A DNA stretch of 41,484 nucleotides from Acidobacteriota bacterium (GTDB taxonomy: Bacteria > Acidobacteriota > Terriglobia > Acidiferrales > UBA7541). Both the position numbers and the translations under genes were made by a program. Location of the stretch: positions 1 to 41,484 of the forward strand of contig QHYR01000033.1 of assembly GCA_003223315.1 (NCBI GenBank). The letters are read 5' to 3'. Below are positions 23,819 to 32,078 of the stretch, piece after piece; the first letter of the stretch is position 1, and each line of letters begins with the position of its first letter. The notes under the pieces were generated by a model. It was not told the origin of the DNA and did not search any database. It saw only the letters and a list, made by a program, of their open reading frames with translations.

Positions 23819-26800
23819 ATGAAATTTCGAAGTCTAGTGGCTCGTTTAGCAGCATGCGTGATCTTGAGCAAAGCGATACGAGTGGTCGCTGGTTTGGGTT
23901 CTGCTGTGCTTCTCTTTGGATTCCCGCTATTTTCCCAGGTTAATACGGGCCGCATTCTGGGAACCGTTACGGACCAAACCGGAGGTGTGATCGTCGGCGC
24001 CATGGTGACGGTGACGAACACGGAGACGGGCGTGGCGCGAAATTTGGTCACGGACGGGGCCGGAGAATACCTCGCGCCCAACTTGAATGCGGGCAAATAT
24101 TTGGTGCGTGCCTCGGCCGCTGGCTTCCAGGCCTTCGAGCGCCAGAACATCGAGGTGGAAGTCGGCAAGGATGAACGTATTGACGCGCAGCTCACGCCCG
24201 GTCAGGTCACACAGACGATTACAGTGTCAGAGAGCATTCCGCTGCTGGATACTACCAGCGCCACGGTCACCGGAACCCTCAACACGTCCACGATCGCCGA
24301 TCTCCCGGTGCAGGGCCGCAACTACCAGAATTTGCTTCAATACCGTCCGGGCGTGACGACCCAGCCCGGCGGCGGAACGCTGACGACCTCGACCAACGGC
24401 CTTCGCGCCGAGGACAACAATTACTATGTCGAGGGCTTGGATAACGATGAGCCTTTCACCGGGCAGAGCATCATCAATTCGACGCTCCCCGTTGGGGACG
24501 CGGCCACGTTTGTGCCCATTGACGCCATTCAGGAGGTCAACGTCCAGACCAATTCACCGGCGGAATTCGGCAAGAGGCCCGGCGCGGTCATAAACGTCGG
24601 CCTCAAGTCGGGCACCAACACCATTCACGGTTCTGCGTTCGCCCTCGGGCGCTCGGATAAGCTCAACTCGGCGGAGTATACCTCTTCCCCGTCGTTAAAA
24701 CCCCCCGCGGAACTGGAGCAGTGGGGCTTCACGGCGGGCGGGCCCATCGTAAAGGACAAGCTGTTTTACTACGGCGCATTCGAGCGGCAGACTTACAACG
24801 TATCGGGTAACTATCCAGTTCAAACGCCAACGTCAGCGAACACCGGGGACCCGAACTTGAGCATTCCTGCCGCCGAGGCAGGCTTGGCAGCCGCCCCTGG
24901 AGGAGCGATCCCGCTGAGCCCGCTCAGCCTAAAACTATTGCCGCTCTTCGGGACCAACACAAACACGGGTCCCCTGGCCAGCAGCCAATCTTATGGTTTT
25001 CCCAACGTTGTCAGTATTTACAACGTCCTCGGTAAGATCGATTACCACCTGAGCGATCATCATACTATCGCTGGATCGTATTTCTTCGGGAACGGTACCA
25101 CTCTGGCGGAGAGCATAACGCTCCCGGGAATCACGCAACCCTATTTTAGGGACAACGCGGGACTGCGGGCCCAATTCGTGACCACGAGCTGGACTTGGAC
25201 GCCGAATTCCACCTGGGTGAACGATCTCCGGTTCGGCTGGAATTTCCATCATCGCTTCGACCACGTAGATGACATCGCAACTTCTCTCAGCACTTACGGC
25301 ATCAACACGGGGATAACGAATCCGGTCCTGGGCGGGTTCCCGACTGTACAGGTCGGTGCTTTCTCGCAAATAGGAGGCGATGCAAATTTGCCGAAGTCTT
25401 ATGGTCCGACCAAGGATTACGATCTCGTGGATCACGTCTCCTTTTTGCGCGGCAAGCATGCCTTCAAGTTTGGTGTGGAGACGCTCTTCATCAGGCCGTT
25501 CTTTGGCAACTACTCCAAAGGTAGGGGCACATTCAACTTCACAACTGGTGGTAATGCTTTCCCGGGTTCTACGCCCTTGGAGGATTTTCTGGCTGGGGTC
25601 GCCGATTCGGGCCAGGGTGGAACGGTACTCAATGGCTCCCCGCTCCGCAACCTGAAACAGGGGGACTATTCCGGGTTCTTTGAAGATTCCTGGCATATAA
25701 AGCCCCATGTAACCCTGAACTACGGTCTGCGTTATGAATACTTCACTCCGCTTGCGGACAGCAACAATCAAATTGGCGGCTGGGATCCGACGATAGGACT
25801 CTTTCAGGTAGGGGTGAATGTCAGCACGCCTTACAACCCTTATTACAAGGATTTCTCTCCGCGAGCGGGCGTGGCTTGGGACATCGGCGGGAAGGGAAAG
25901 ACTGTAATCCGGGCGGGCGGCGGAGTCTACTACGTGGATCTCGTAATCGGCGCAATGGTGGATAACATAAATCTTCCTGGCAGACCGTCGGGGATCACTT
26001 CGATTCCCACAGCTTACAAAACCGGAGCCGATGGGACGGCACCGCCGCTCCTGCCGATTACAAGCGGTGGCATCGGAACGTCCTCTCTTAGCTTTTCGGG
26101 CTGCTTACCGGGTAGTTGCACTAGCACCAACCTCAACTGGTCCCTGGCAGGTCCGATCTTTCCTGCAAGCCAGATCGGCTCCGCGTCGGGGTTTCTATGC
26201 GGCGATGGCCTCAACGGACACCCAGCGCCTTGCAGCGTCTATACCATGGCCCGGAACATCGTTCCACCCCGGGTGGAGACTTATACCTTTGGCATTCAGC
26301 GCACTTTGACCAAGAACTACACCTTGGAAGTGAATTATATTGGCGATTACAGCGGCAATTTGGCTGCCAATCGAGACGTCAATGCGTTCAACCCGCAATC
26401 TCCCGGCGAACTCGCTTTTCTCCCTTGTGGAAAGAAAGGGGCTATTCAGAATCACTGCGAACTCCAGAGCGACCGGCCGTATTACGCGCAGTTTCCATAC
26501 TTGCAGTACATCAACGTCATGTCGAACAGCGACGTCTCCAATTACAACGCACTGCAAACGACGCTGACCGCGCGGGGCTATCATGGGCTCGGCTTCGTGG
26601 CGGCTTACACCTATAGCCATGCCCTGGATGACGCCTCCTCAAATCGCAACCAGAACGTGCCGCAGGACAACTTGAATGGGGCCCGGGATTACGGCGCTGC
26701 GAATTTCGACCAGCGGCATCACTTCTCCTTGACGCTGAACTATGCCATCCCTGGGAAGAAGGGCTATGGCCAGATGCTCGAGGGCTGGGCTGTTAATTCG

Positions 26801-27370
26801 GCAGTGTTGCTCCAGAGCGGATTGCCGTTTAATCCTGCTGATAAGCGCGACATCAGCAAAAACGGGGACAAGGTGTCGACGGGCCGCTGGGACTTTTTTG
26901 GCAATCCCAGCGATTTCACCGCGGGTACAACCCCGATTCCGTTCTATAGCAACCTCGCCACTATGCCGGCGATGTGCACGCAAGAAGCTACCGCCATCGG
27001 CACCGCGGGCGCGGGCGGCAACTTGGCGAAGTTCGGCTGCTTTGCGCAAGGCAATTCGGTGCTCATCGCGCCGCCAACCGGCACGTTTGGAACATCGAGT
27101 CGCAATCTGTTCCGCGACCAAGGCTTCCGCGACTGGGACTTCTCCTTGTTCAAGAACTGGACGATAAAGGAACGGCTTACGGCTCAGTTCCGCGCGGAAG
27201 TCTTCAACATTCTAAATCACACAATTCTTGCGAATCCGGGAGGCGGCGGTCTTACTGGTGACGGGACTCTCGGCCTGTCTGCGAACACGCCTGACGCCGC
27301 GGGGCAGAACCCATTACTCGGAACCGGAGCAGCCCGCGAAATTCAGTTGGGCCTGAAGCTGCTCTTCTAA
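23819..27370 (+). CDS. TonB-dependent receptor, Oar-like, with carboxypeptidase-regulatory-like N-terminal domain
   Basis: A 1183-aa complete receptor. The start is ATG 23819 (GGGGTGATC just upstream); an alternative ATG is at 23798. The signal segment (AGLGSAVLLFGFPLFSQ) precedes a CarboxypepD_reg-like domain (GRILGTVTDQTGGVIVGAMV, TNTETGVARNLVTDGAGEYL, NAGKYLVRASAAGFQ) at ~45-120. Then comes the plug (TSATVTGTLNTSTIADLPVQ, GRNYQNLLQYRPGV, DAIQEVNVQTNSPAEFGKRP) and a ~900-residue barrel ending GLKLLF. Other strands include YGLRYEYFTPLAD and DFSPRAGVAWDI. Oar-like receptors are abundant in Acidobacteriota and are thought to import large organic substrates. It sits just after cassette C, suggesting a link to it, but has its own promoter and candidate operator. 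Ligand is unknown. Confidence 0.95.
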   Translation: MKFRSLVARLAACVILSKAIRVVAGLGSAVLLFGFPLFSQVNTGRILGTVTDQTGGVIVGAMVTVTNTETGVARNLVTDGAGEYLAPNLNAGKYLVRASAAGFQAFERQNIEVEVGKDERIDAQLTPGQVTQTITVSESIPLLDTTSATVTGTLNTSTIADLPVQGRNYQNLLQYRPGVTTQPGGGTLTTSTNGLRAEDNNYYVEGLDNDEPFTGQSIINSTLPVGDAATFVPIDAIQEVNVQTNSPAEFGKRPGAVINVGLKSGTNTIHGSAFALGRSDKLNSAEYTSSPSLKPPAELEQWGFTAGGPIVKDKLFYYGAFERQTYNVSGNYPVQTPTSANTGDPNLSIPAAEAGLAAAPGGAIPLSPLSLKLLPLFGTNTNTGPLASSQSYGFPNVVSIYNVLGKIDYHLSDHHTIAGSYFFGNGTTLAESITLPGITQPYFRDNAGLRAQFVTTSWTWTPNSTWVNDLRFGWNFHHRFDHVDDIATSLSTYGINTGITNPVLGGFPTVQVGAFSQIGGDANLPKSYGPTKDYDLVDHVSFLRGKHAFKFGVETLFIRPFFGNYSKGRGTFNFTTGGNAFPGSTPLEDFLAGVADSGQGGTVLNGSPLRNLKQGDYSGFFEDSWHIKPHVTLNYGLRYEYFTPLADSNNQIGGWDPTIGLFQVGVNVSTPYNPYYKDFSPRAGVAWDIGGKGKTVIRAGGGVYYVDLVIGAMVDNINLPGRPSGITSIPTAYKTGADGTAPPLLPITSGGIGTSSLSFSGCLPGSCTSTNLNWSLAGPIFPASQIGSASGFLCGDGLNGHPAPCSVYTMARNIVPPRVETYTFGIQRTLTKNYTLEVNYIGDYSGNLAANRDVNAFNPQSPGELAFLPCGKKGAIQNHCELQSDRPYYAQFPYLQYINVMSNSDVSNYNALQTTLTARGYHGLGFVAAYTYSHALDDASSNRNQNVPQDNLNGARDYGAANFDQRHHFSLTLNYAIPGKKGYGQMLEGWAVNSAVLLQSGLPFNPADKRDISKNGDKVSTGRWDFFGNPSDFTAGTTPIPFYSNLATMPAMCTQEATAIGTAGAGGNLAKFGCFAQGNSVLIAPPTGTFGTSSRNLFRDQGFRDWDFSLFKNWTIKERLTAQFRAEVFNILNHTILANPGGGGLTGDGTLGLSANTPDAAGQNPLLGTGAAREIQLGLKLLF

Positions 27371-27409
27371 CAAGGGCCCTCTGGTCGCAACATATCAGGA
27401 CCTCGATTT

Positions 27410-27714
27410 GTGACCGAGGCGTCGCGGAACCACGCGGCTTTTCATCGCAACCAATTTGGGGCATCCTTGGGGGGTCCATCCAAAAGGATAAGACCTTCTT
27501 CTTTACCAACTACGAAGGATTCCGTCAGGTCCAGAGCCTTACGTCGCCTGATGTCGCCCCTTCCGCGGATGCCCGCAGTGGCATCATCCACAATGCGGAC
27601 GGCACGACCTGTATGATCGGCGTTGTGGCTCCTGGATGCATCAAGGAGTGTATCTCCACATCTTTTGAGGGGCCTCGAATGCTGGCGAAGAAATTGTTTC
27701 TTCTGATCTCGTGA
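27410..27714 (+). pseudogene. Remnant of another Oar-like TonB receptor, frameshifted
   Basis: Frame 1 reads SRNHAAFHRNQFGASLGGP, the typical plug/barrel junction of these receptors. After a one-base loss near 27476-27478 the neighbouring frame continues IQKDKTFFFTNYEGFRQVQS, then LTSPDVAPSADARSGIIHNA and DGTTCMIGVVAPGC, ending at TGA 27712-27714. This corresponds to a ~100-residue internal piece of a ~1100-aa receptor, not to the adjacent intact gene, whose equivalent region reads differently. The start, most of the barrel and the C-terminus are absent, so it is a decayed relic. Confidence 0.8.
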
Positions 27715-28199
27715 TCTCATTTAACCCTGGACAAGAAAGACAGGAGTGCGCCCATATACCCCCTGCTTTCCTTGACGGGGTAGCGGATACGGACGGAAAA
27801 GATTGACCACCCCCCTTCCGGTGCCTGGGATCCCACCACTCGCGGCGCGTTAAGGTGCGCGTATTTTGAATTTGGGCGAACCTTAATCGAAAGACGCAAT
27901 GGCGGATTCTGTCTTCGCGTAGTCCTTACTCAAGTGGTGAAAAAATTGCGGATCATCGCTGCCCGGCCTCGGCACACAACGTCCTCAGATTGCAGGGGTT
28001 TCGGGCTGCAATGAATGGCAAGCTCCTTGCGTTTTAGTTGGGAAGTCCCCCTTTTGGAATCCCAGCCAAGATGGAAGTTCCTCGACCTACAGCTAGACTC
28101 TAGTTGAAAGCAGAGGCACCGGATCGCTTCTTGCTCGCCATCCAGCAGTGAACTGCTTTCCTGTGGGTTCGATTGGCGCGTATGGCGAAGGAGGGGCCC
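27715..28199. other. Intergenic stretch (485 bases) with a hairpin and a repeated 17-mer
   Basis: No convincing gene. It contains CCCCTGCTTTCCTTGAC at 27760-27776, which recurs at 29477-29493, and a hairpin with 7-base arms ATTGCAG (27989-27995) and CTGCAAT (28006-28012) around a 10-base loop. A short minus frame (27717-27899) is not credible as a gene. Confidence 0.45.
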
Positions 28200-29156
28200 A
28201 TGGCTGCTACGATTCTACTCGTGCACGCTGATTTCTCCAGCCGTGCAGATTGGCAGGCTATCTTACAGAATCACGGATACGAGGTGTTTACGGCGGAAGA
28301 TGGAAAGGCTGCAATTGACGAATGTCCGCGCGTTCAACCCGATCTGGTATTGCTCGCTGCTGCGCTGCCGGACATTTCGGGCTTTGAGCTTTGTGACCAA
28401 TTAAAAGCCGATCCGCGAAATCGAATGACACCGGTTGTAGTGATGGCGCCGTTGTCCCATCGCGCTAACGTTTGGCAACCTCGTGAAGCAGGCGCGGATG
28501 ATTTATGGGAACACCCATCGTCGAGGTGGGAGGCACTCACCCGCGTTCAAACCATTCTGCGCTTGAAATCCTATATTGACGAGCAGGCCGAGTCGGTCAT
28601 TCTCAGCCTTGCTCGCAGCATTGAGGCGAAAGATCCCTACACTGACGGACACTGCGAGCGCCTGGCGTTCTATGCAACGACGCTGGCAACGAGTCTCGGG
28701 TTGTCCGAACATGACCTGGAAGCGCTACGCGCGGGAGGCTTGATTCACGACATCGGCAAAGTCGCCGTGCCGGAAGCTATTTTACTCAAGCCCGGCCGAT
28801 TGAGCCGCGAAGAAGTCAAAATCATGGAGCAGCATCCCGTAGTGGGAGAGCACATCTGCGCGCCTCTCAAGTCCTTTCGTCGTGTGCTCCCGATCATTCG
28901 CCATCACCACGAACGAATGGACGGCAGCGGCTATCCCGATGGTCTTGAAGGGGATTCCATTCCTTTGGCCGCGCGGATTCTCCAGGTTGTGGACATCTAC
29001 GACGCTTTGACGACGGACCGTTCGTACCGCAAGGCTCTAGCGCCGTCGTGCGCGCTGGATATGCTGGTTAGAGAAGTTGAACGCGGCTGGTTAGACGGAA
29101 TGCTGGTTGACCACTTCCTCTCCGTAATAGCGCACGTGGAGTCTCATGTCCATTGA
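28200..29156 (+). CDS. HD-GYP domain protein with degenerate receiver domain
   Basis: A 318-aa protein; ATG 28200 has GGAGGGG upstream (the frame is open to 28173). Residues 1-120 align with receiver domains, but the conserved sites are lost: the acidic pair is H9-A10 (ILLVHADF), the phospho-acceptor is A53 (LVLLAAALPDISGFE), and the Lys is H105 (DLWEHPSS). Residues 130-315 are an HD-GYP domain with E142, H151-x2-R154, H183-D184 (LIHDIGKVAVP), H212, HHER 236-239, GYP 244-246 and D265 present. This is a cyclic-di-GMP phosphodiesterase fold with an intact metal site. Input is therefore likely phosphorylation-independent. It is a single gene; neighbours give no partner. Confidence 0.93.
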   Translation: MAATILLVHADFSSRADWQAILQNHGYEVFTAEDGKAAIDECPRVQPDLVLLAAALPDISGFELCDQLKADPRNRMTPVVVMAPLSHRANVWQPREAGADDLWEHPSSRWEALTRVQTILRLKSYIDEQAESVILSLARSIEAKDPYTDGHCERLAFYATTLATSLGLSEHDLEALRAGGLIHDIGKVAVPEAILLKPGRLSREEVKIMEQHPVVGEHICAPLKSFRRVLPIIRHHHERMDGSGYPDGLEGDSIPLAARILQVVDIYDALTTDRSYRKALAPSCALDMLVREVERGWLDGMLVDHFLSVIAHVESHVH

Positions 29157-29171
29157 AGGCCGCGGGGGGAT

Positions 29172-29495
29172 TTAGAACTTACAGGTATATGCGCGGAGCT
29201 GATCCGTATTCGCTTCCCGCGCCCGAATCTTGATTTGGCGTTCCCCATCGGGGCGCGCTGGATAAACGGTGTTCCCAAGGTACAGGCTTACGCCGCATTC
29301 GTAGTGGATGGCGCGTGATGGAGAGGTTTCCCGCGATTCCAGCACCCCGGCACCCGTGGTCACCGCGCCGGAAGGGGATCGGGCGCGCTGAGCGGTGATG
29401 TCGCCGCGCTGCGGGATGCACGCGCGCGGGCGGTCGGGAGGGGGTGTGGTCCCTTTTTCGCGTGCGTATCCGCTATCCCCTGCTTTCCTTGACAC
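29172..29495 (-). CDS. Possible small protein or C-terminal fragment, unrecognised
   Basis: A 107-codon minus frame in the 400-base gap between the HD-GYP and DUF507 genes. The C-terminal half looks protein-like (GAGVLESRETSPSRAIHYEC, GVSLYLGNTVYPARPDGERQ, IKIRAREANTDQLRAYTCKF) with two Cys, like the end of a small exported protein. The N-terminal half is proline/arginine-rich, has no signal peptide, and its GTG start lies in the -35 of the opposite-strand promoter. It may be the surviving 3' end of a decayed gene. Otherwise the gap 29157-29555 holds only the DUF507 promoter. Confidence 0.28.
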   Translation of the reverse strand: MSRKAGDSGYAREKGTTPPPDRPRACIPQRGDITAQRARSPSGAVTTGAGVLESRETSPSRAIHYECGVSLYLGNTVYPARPDGERQIKIRAREANTDQLRAYTCKF

Positions 29496-29518
29496 CCTCT
29501 CGCGGCTGCCAGTAGACT
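29489..29518 (+). promoter_or_regulatory. sigma70 promoter of the DUF507 pair
   Basis: Perfect TTGACA (29489-29494), 18-base spacer, TAGACT (29513-29518), about 38 bases before the first DUF507 ATG. Confidence 0.55.
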
Positions 29519-29555
29519 CAAAACGCGCACATTTTTCGGCGGAGTTTCAGCGAGA

Positions 29556-29837
29556 ATGCTGCTGTCACGCGATTTCGTAGGTTATATGGCGAACGAGGTG
29601 GTCAAGCGCCTGCTTGCCAACAAAATGATCGAGGCCGGCAAGCCCGCTGCTCTTGCCGAGCGCATCCGTCTCAAGATGGCCGAGGAAATTGGCCTGGAAG
29701 ACCGCCTGAACGAGGAAGTCCGCGAAATCCTCAGCCAGCATGCCGAGGAGATGCGCCGCACAGGAGCCTCTTATCAGGAGATGTACAAAAAAGTGAAGGG
29801 GGAGCTGGCGCGGCAGCGCAAACTGATTCTGCGCTGA
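29556..29837 (+). CDS. DUF507 family protein (first of tandem pair)
   Basis: A 93-aa protein. The start at 29556 gives MLLSRDFVGYMANEVVKRLL, the characteristic DUF507 opening (LSRDxVxxLAxxVVxRL), so it is preferred over the internal ATG at 29586. The body is charged and helical: IEAGKPAALAERIRLKMAEE, LNEEVREILSQHAEEMRRTG and YQEMYKKVKGELARQRKLIL. It is cytoplasmic with no membrane segment. DUF507 proteins occur as tandem pairs in Acidobacteriota and a few other phyla and their role is unknown. The second copy follows after 52 bases in the same operon. Confidence 0.88.
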   Translation: MLLSRDFVGYMANEVVKRLLANKMIEAGKPAALAERIRLKMAEEIGLEDRLNEEVREILSQHAEEMRRTGASYQEMYKKVKGELARQRKLILR

Positions 29838-29889
29838 GCGCAATCCGCGCGAAAGCAGCGCGCGCCGTCAGGAGCCTTCGCGCAACGTT

Positions 29890-30195
29890 ATGCGATTAAG
29901 CCGGGAAAAAACGGTACGCTTGTCCCACGTTATTACCGACGTTCTGGTTGCCGGCGAGGACGTCGAATTCATCGAAGACCGCGCCACCATTCGCCAGAAC
30001 GTCGTGGACATTTTGCTCAGCCTGCTCAAAGAAGAAGAGCAGATTGACGCCCAGGCGCGCCAGAAGATCGGTTCTCAAAAAAAAGAGATTCTCGAGGGCA
30101 GCGAGGAATGGGACATCCTCTATCGCAAGTATTACTCGGAAGAGATGCGCAAGATGGGCATCGGGCATCAGCCTAGCGCGACCAGCAGCAGATGA
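29890..30195 (+). CDS. DUF507 family protein (second of tandem pair)
   Basis: A 101-aa protein with the same opening (MRLSREKTVRLSHVITDVLV) and a charged helical body (DRATIRQNVVDILLSLLKEE, QIDAQARQKIGSQKKEI, EEWDILYRKYYSEEMRKMGI). It diverges from the first copy except for the first ~25 residues and the C-terminal YxxxYxxE/K helix, so the two may form a heterodimer; that is inference. It overlaps no other gene and is followed by a stem-loop. Confidence 0.88.
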   Translation: MRLSREKTVRLSHVITDVLVAGEDVEFIEDRATIRQNVVDILLSLLKEEEQIDAQARQKIGSQKKEILEGSEEWDILYRKYYSEEMRKMGIGHQPSATSSR

Positions 30196-30274
30196 GCCGC
30201 ACATCAGCTTCCCGGATGCTTCCCCGTTCGCAAGCTTCTGCGGCAAACAGAACAGCGCCCGCCTGAAATCAGCA

Positions 30275-30306
30275 GCGCCGAGGCATCTAGAAAATGCGCT
30301 CGGCGC
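30275..30306. terminator. Stem-loop between convergent DUF507 and M48 genes
   Basis: GCGCCGAG (30275-30282) pairs with CTCGGCGC (30299-30306); CAT/ATG (30284-30286 and 30294-30296) can add inner pairs. On the plus strand a T-rich stretch (CTTCTTTTCGCTTT) follows after ~10 bases. It is a plausible bidirectional terminator but lacks an immediate T-run. Confidence 0.45.
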
Positions 30307-30340
30307 GTTGCAGTCCTTCTTTTCGCTTTAATTCCGAAGA

Positions 30341-31717
30341 TTACTGATTGTTCTGGTTGTTGGGATCGTCCTCGGGACGCCTCTTCAGCGTCGGCCGATC
30401 CGGATCGTCCGAAGGACTATCGCCGCCTTGCGCGCCGGGCTGTTGCTGCCCGCCCTGACCGGCTTGCGGCTGTCCGCGCTCGGTGCGCGTGCGCAGTGTA
30501 GGCTTGTCTTTGTTGGTCTTATTTTCTTGCAGCTTATTGCGGTTCTCGATGCCCCGCAGCCGCGCCTTTACGGTGTCGAATTCCGAAGTAGTCACGATGT
30601 ACTGCTCTCGCGCCGGCAATACGTTGCCAATTTCCTTCTGAATGGATACGACGCGCTCCGGCGTCGGCGGATGCGTGGAGAAAAACTTCGGCACCGTCCC
30701 TGGCTGCCGCTTCTCCTCGGCCTCCACCTTCTCGAAGAACGTCACGAACGCGTTCGGGTCATACCCCGCCGCATACATATATTGCAAGCCGAGGTAGTCG
30801 GCCTCGAATTCGGCATCGCGCGAAAATTTCAAGAAGGACATTGGAATGGCGAAGTTCAGTCCCTCATAAAGTCCATAACCCGCCCAGCCCCCCGGGCCGA
30901 GCAGGATCAGCGGAATCGTGGCCATCTGCGCCAGTTCGCCCTTGGTGGCGTTCTTGGTGCCGTGCCGCGCGGCTACGTGGGCGATCTCATGCGCCATCAC
31001 GCCGGCGAGTTCCGCCTCCGAATCGGCGCGCAGGATCAGCCCGCTATGCACGTAGAAAAATCCGCCCGGCAGCGCAAACGCGTTTATCGCGTCGGAGTCA
31101 ATCACTTTGATGGTGAACGGAACCTTTGCATCCGAGTTGCGCACCAGGTTCTGCCCCACGCGGTTCACATATTCCGTAACGACGGGATCATCGATCAGCT
31201 TCGACGACCGCTCCACTTCCTGCGCCAGGCTCTTACCGAGTGCCATTTCGCGCTCGAGGGAATAGAAGTTGACACCTTTGCCGACTCCACGATTCCCGAT
31301 GGCCTCCACGTCCGCTTTCGAGCCCGGCTTGACGTCAGGCTTGTCCTTTTGCGGAATGGGAGTTTCGTCTTTTGAATCTTTCGCTTGCGAGTGCTGCGTG
31401 TCAGTTGCGGCCGATTTCGACTTCTTTGTTTCCTTGTCCTTTTCTTTATCTTTATCGTTCTTCGCTTTCTTCTGCGACGCCTGCGAATCGGTCTGTCGCG
31501 AATCGCTCGGCGAGGCCTGCGGCTGCCGCGGCCCGGAATCCTGCGTCGGCCCGGCGGTTGGTGCAGTTTGAGGTGCGGGATTGGCCGGAGGGGGCGCCGG
31601 CTGCGCAGGCGCTTGCGGCCCCGCGAAAACGGGGAAGGCCAGTGCCGCTGACAATACCAGTCCCAAAAGGGCTCGGCTCAATAAGCCGCTACGTATTGCT
31701 AAACGCGACTGTGTCAT
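30341..31717 (-). CDS. M48 family metalloprotease, exported
   Basis: A 458-aa protein. Start ATG 31717 has GGAG upstream and precedes a signal peptide (RALLGLVLSAALAFPVFAG). Residues 34-135 are a low-complexity Pro/Ala, then Lys/Asp/Ser-rich linker. The peptidase domain follows: EREMALGKSLAQEVER, NAFALPGGFFYVHSGL, the zinc site HEIAH at 243-247 (AGVMAHEIAHVAARHG), and the third-ligand Glu in FEADYLGLQYM. This is the BepA/YfgC-like periplasmic branch of the HtpX family, probably acting on outer-membrane protein quality control. The C-terminus is a Gly/Gln/Pro-rich tail. Transcribed alone, convergent with the DUF507 operon. Confidence 0.92.
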   Translation of the reverse strand: MTQSRLAIRSGLLSRALLGLVLSAALAFPVFAGPQAPAQPAPPPANPAPQTAPTAGPTQDSGPRQPQASPSDSRQTDSQASQKKAKNDKDKEKDKETKKSKSAATDTQHSQAKDSKDETPIPQKDKPDVKPGSKADVEAIGNRGVGKGVNFYSLEREMALGKSLAQEVERSSKLIDDPVVTEYVNRVGQNLVRNSDAKVPFTIKVIDSDAINAFALPGGFFYVHSGLILRADSEAELAGVMAHEIAHVAARHGTKNATKGELAQMATIPLILLGPGGWAGYGLYEGLNFAIPMSFLKFSRDAEFEADYLGLQYMYAAGYDPNAFVTFFEKVEAEEKRQPGTVPKFFSTHPPTPERVVSIQKEIGNVLPAREQYIVTTSEFDTVKARLRGIENRNKLQENKTNKDKPTLRTRTERGQPQAGQGGQQQPGAQGGDSPSDDPDRPTLKRRPEDDPNNQNNQ

Positions 31718-32078
31718 GGTTCGCTCCGGCCCTTCTGCTCGAGCCAATTATACATCCACTCGTGCGCCCTGGGTAGCGCGAGCTACGATTTCCGCCTTGG
31801 ACGCTAAACGCCCGAAGATAGATCCGTTCTTTTTGATGGCCTCACGTCACCCCGGGTTTCCCGCTTTTTTCGAAGTGCAAGAATTTATGATCCGCCCCTG
31901 AAAGCATTTAGGCGCCCGGCCCATGGGTAGACGTGGCCGTTTAGCCCTCGCCTGCCGCGCTAAAACCCTGTTTCCAGCCTCCCGTTCATTTGCGTCCCGC
32001 CTGTAACAACCTGTACTTTCGTTCAGTTGACACTGGACGCCCCTTCCCCCAAGATTCAGGTCGAAACACACGGCCAAA
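31718..32078. other. Divergent intergenic region (361 bases)
   Basis: Lies between the M48 gene (minus) and the small gene at 32079 (plus). A perfect TTGACA occurs at 32027-32032 on the plus strand with only a weak -10 (AAGATT, 32051-32056). No gene, repeat or hairpin of note was seen. Confidence 0.4.

Noticed and set aside
24935-25771. Minus-strand frame of 278 codons inside the TonB receptor
   Set aside because: Shadow of the receptor; no ribosome site and no motif.
27717-27899. Short minus frame after the receptor remnant
   Set aside because: Lacks a ribosome site and coding character; covers a small repeat.
30428-31375. Plus-strand frame of 315 codons over the M48 protease
   Set aside because: Antisense shadow, Arg-rich without domains.
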